A DNA stretch of 42,077 nt, from contig JALHOD010000001.1 in the NCBI GenBank assembly GCA_022843165.1, positions 1 through 42,077 on the forward strand, written 5' to 3'. Source of the stretch: Pseudorhodoplanes sp. (GTDB lineage Bacteria > Pseudomonadota > Alphaproteobacteria > Rhizobiales > Xanthobacteraceae). The notes under the pieces are model-generated. The model had not been told where the DNA came from, did not search any database, and saw only the letters and a program-made list of their open reading frames with translations. This document shows, piece by piece, positions 41,233 through 42,077 of this stretch; positions within the stretch are counted from its first letter, which is position 1; each line of letters starts with the position of its first letter. The position numbers were made by a program, and so were the translations under genes.

Positions 41233-42077
41233 CCGCCATCGCACCGGAGACGGCCGACACCAAGCGCGACGAACGCCGCGCTCTGTCGGTCGCCTCCGGC
41301 GCGCACGCGCTGCACGACGGCTATACCGATCTGATCTACGTCATGCTGCCGGTCTGGCAGGCCGAGTTCGGCCTCAGCTATGCCGCGATCGGCCTGCTGC
41401 GCGGCGTGTTCGCCGGCACCATGGCGGGACTGCAAATTCCCGCCGGCTTTCTGGCCGAGCGCTGGGGCGCAGCCGCCGTGCTCGCGGGCGGCACCGCCCT
41501 GGCCGGCCTTGGCTATTGTCTGGCGGGACTGAGCGGCTTTGCCGGGCTGGTGGCGGCGCTCGTGATCGGCGGTCTCGGCGCCTCGGCGCAGCATCCGGTG
41601 GCCTCGGCGCTGGTGGCGCGCGCCTTTGCCGGATCGCGTTCGCTCAAGGCGCTGGGCGGTTACAATTTCGCCGGCGATATCGGCAAGATGACGGTGCCCG
41701 CCCTCGCCGCGCTGATGATCACGCTGATGCCGTGGCGGCCCGCGCTCGCCATTCTGGGGGCGCTCGGCTTTGTCGCCGCCGCCGCGATCCTGTTCCTCAC
41801 GCCACGCTATGCGGACGACGCCGCGCCACAGGACACAACAAAATCCGGCGCGGGCAATCCGCGCGCCGGGCGTTTTGCATTTCCCACGCTGCTGTCGATC
41901 GGCGTCATCGACAGCGCGACCCGCATGGGCTTCCTCACCTTCCTGCCGTTCATCCTGACCGCGAAAGGCGCGAGCCTTCCCGTGATCGGCATTGCGCTCA
42001 CTTTGGTCTTCGCAGGCGGCGCGGCCGGCAAGCTTGTGTGCGCGTTCATCGGCGCCCGCATCGGCGCCGTCGCCACC
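41229..42077 (+). CDS. MFS transporter, Fsr-like (3' end outside the window)
   Basis: The frame opens at ATG 41229, overlapping the second MaoC stop (ATGA), and stays open to the last base, giving 283 residues of a protein that should be near 400. SGAHALHDGYTDLIYVMLPV opens the first membrane helix and resembles the fosmidomycin-resistance (Fsr) branch of the MFS. The region with LLRGVFAGTMAGLQIPAGFL and AERWGAAAVLAGG contains the conserved loop after helix 2. At least seven helices are visible. The substrate is not known; linkage to the MaoC pair hints at a metabolite rather than a drug. Confidence 0.9.
   Translation, partial: MTAIAPETADTKRDERRALSVASGAHALHDGYTDLIYVMLPVWQAEFGLSYAAIGLLRGVFAGTMAGLQIPAGFLAERWGAAAVLAGGTALAGLGYCLAGLSGFAGLVAALVIGGLGASAQHPVASALVARAFAGSRSLKALGGYNFAGDIGKMTVPALAALMITLMPWRPALAILGALGFVAAAAILFLTPRYADDAAPQDTTKSGAGNPRAGRFAFPTLLSIGVIDSATRMGFLTFLPFILTAKGASLPVIGIALTLVFAGGAAGKLVCAFIGARIGAVAT

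Overview
The window is GC-rich (about two thirds G+C in housekeeping genes). It reads as chromosomal DNA of an alphaproteobacterium of the order Hyphomicrobiales, probably near Bradyrhizobium, Afipia or Pseudolabrys. The pointers are the gene order uvrC-pgsA-moaD-moaE, ilvE next to a MarR/OmpR-type petP-petR pair, rplY-pth-ychF, lgt with a MidA-type methyltransferase and pgeF, DUF1236 proteins, an Omp25/31-like barrel, and short inverted repeats of a kind scattered through these genomes. Genus is inferred, not shown. I see no tRNA, rRNA, CRISPR array, transposase or phage gene.

Layout. (1) 1-2348 is a small accessory patch: the tail of an unknown gene, a dispersed inverted repeat, a toxin-first RelE/HigB-type toxin-antitoxin pair with a promoter and operator that can be read base by base, a second lone HigA antitoxin, a clear low-GC homologue of the methyl-directed restriction enzyme DpnI, and a cysteine-rich zinc-ribbon-like protein. 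(2) 2.6-13.9 kb is rich in small, mostly exported or membrane proteins: an amino-acid-type binding protein, a cupredoxin, two DUF1236-like proteins, an RNase T2, two paralogous pairs of small exported proteins, a His/Arg repeat protein and several orphans, plus a SnoaL-like and a hotdog protein. (3) 14.1-17 kb holds rlmJ, a cold-shock protein, a glutathione transferase and an outer membrane barrel. (4) 17-22.7 kb runs on the + strand: uvrC, pgsA, moaD, moaE, a class 3 lipase and an exported beta-propeller. (5) 22.7-28.7 kb has ilvE facing away from a petP-petR-histidine kinase operon with a visible MarR-type operator, then a TetR/COQ9-like protein, proC and a YbjN protein. (6) 29-33.7 kb on the - strand carries prs, a lipoprotein, pgeF, a MidA-type methyltransferase and lgt. 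(7) 33.9-36.8 kb on the + strand carries a UbiK/BMFP protein and the rplY-pth-ychF operon. (8) 37-42 kb has a MASE1 hybrid histidine kinase, a DUF4282 membrane protein, and an overlapping operon of two MaoC hydratases with an MFS transporter that runs off the end.

How the parts work together. The left end looks like a mobile defence/addiction patch. DpnI cuts only GATC methylated at adenine, so it needs no protective methylase in a host that lacks Dam; alphaproteobacterial CcrM methylates GANTC instead. A second signal links to CcrM: ten GANTC sites crowd into about 380 bp between prs and the YbjN gene, one of them inside a predicted promoter spacer, which hints at methylation-responsive expression. 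The remaining operons are ordinary: molybdopterin synthase subunits, phospholipid synthesis, translation factors, lipoprotein maturation and DNA repair.
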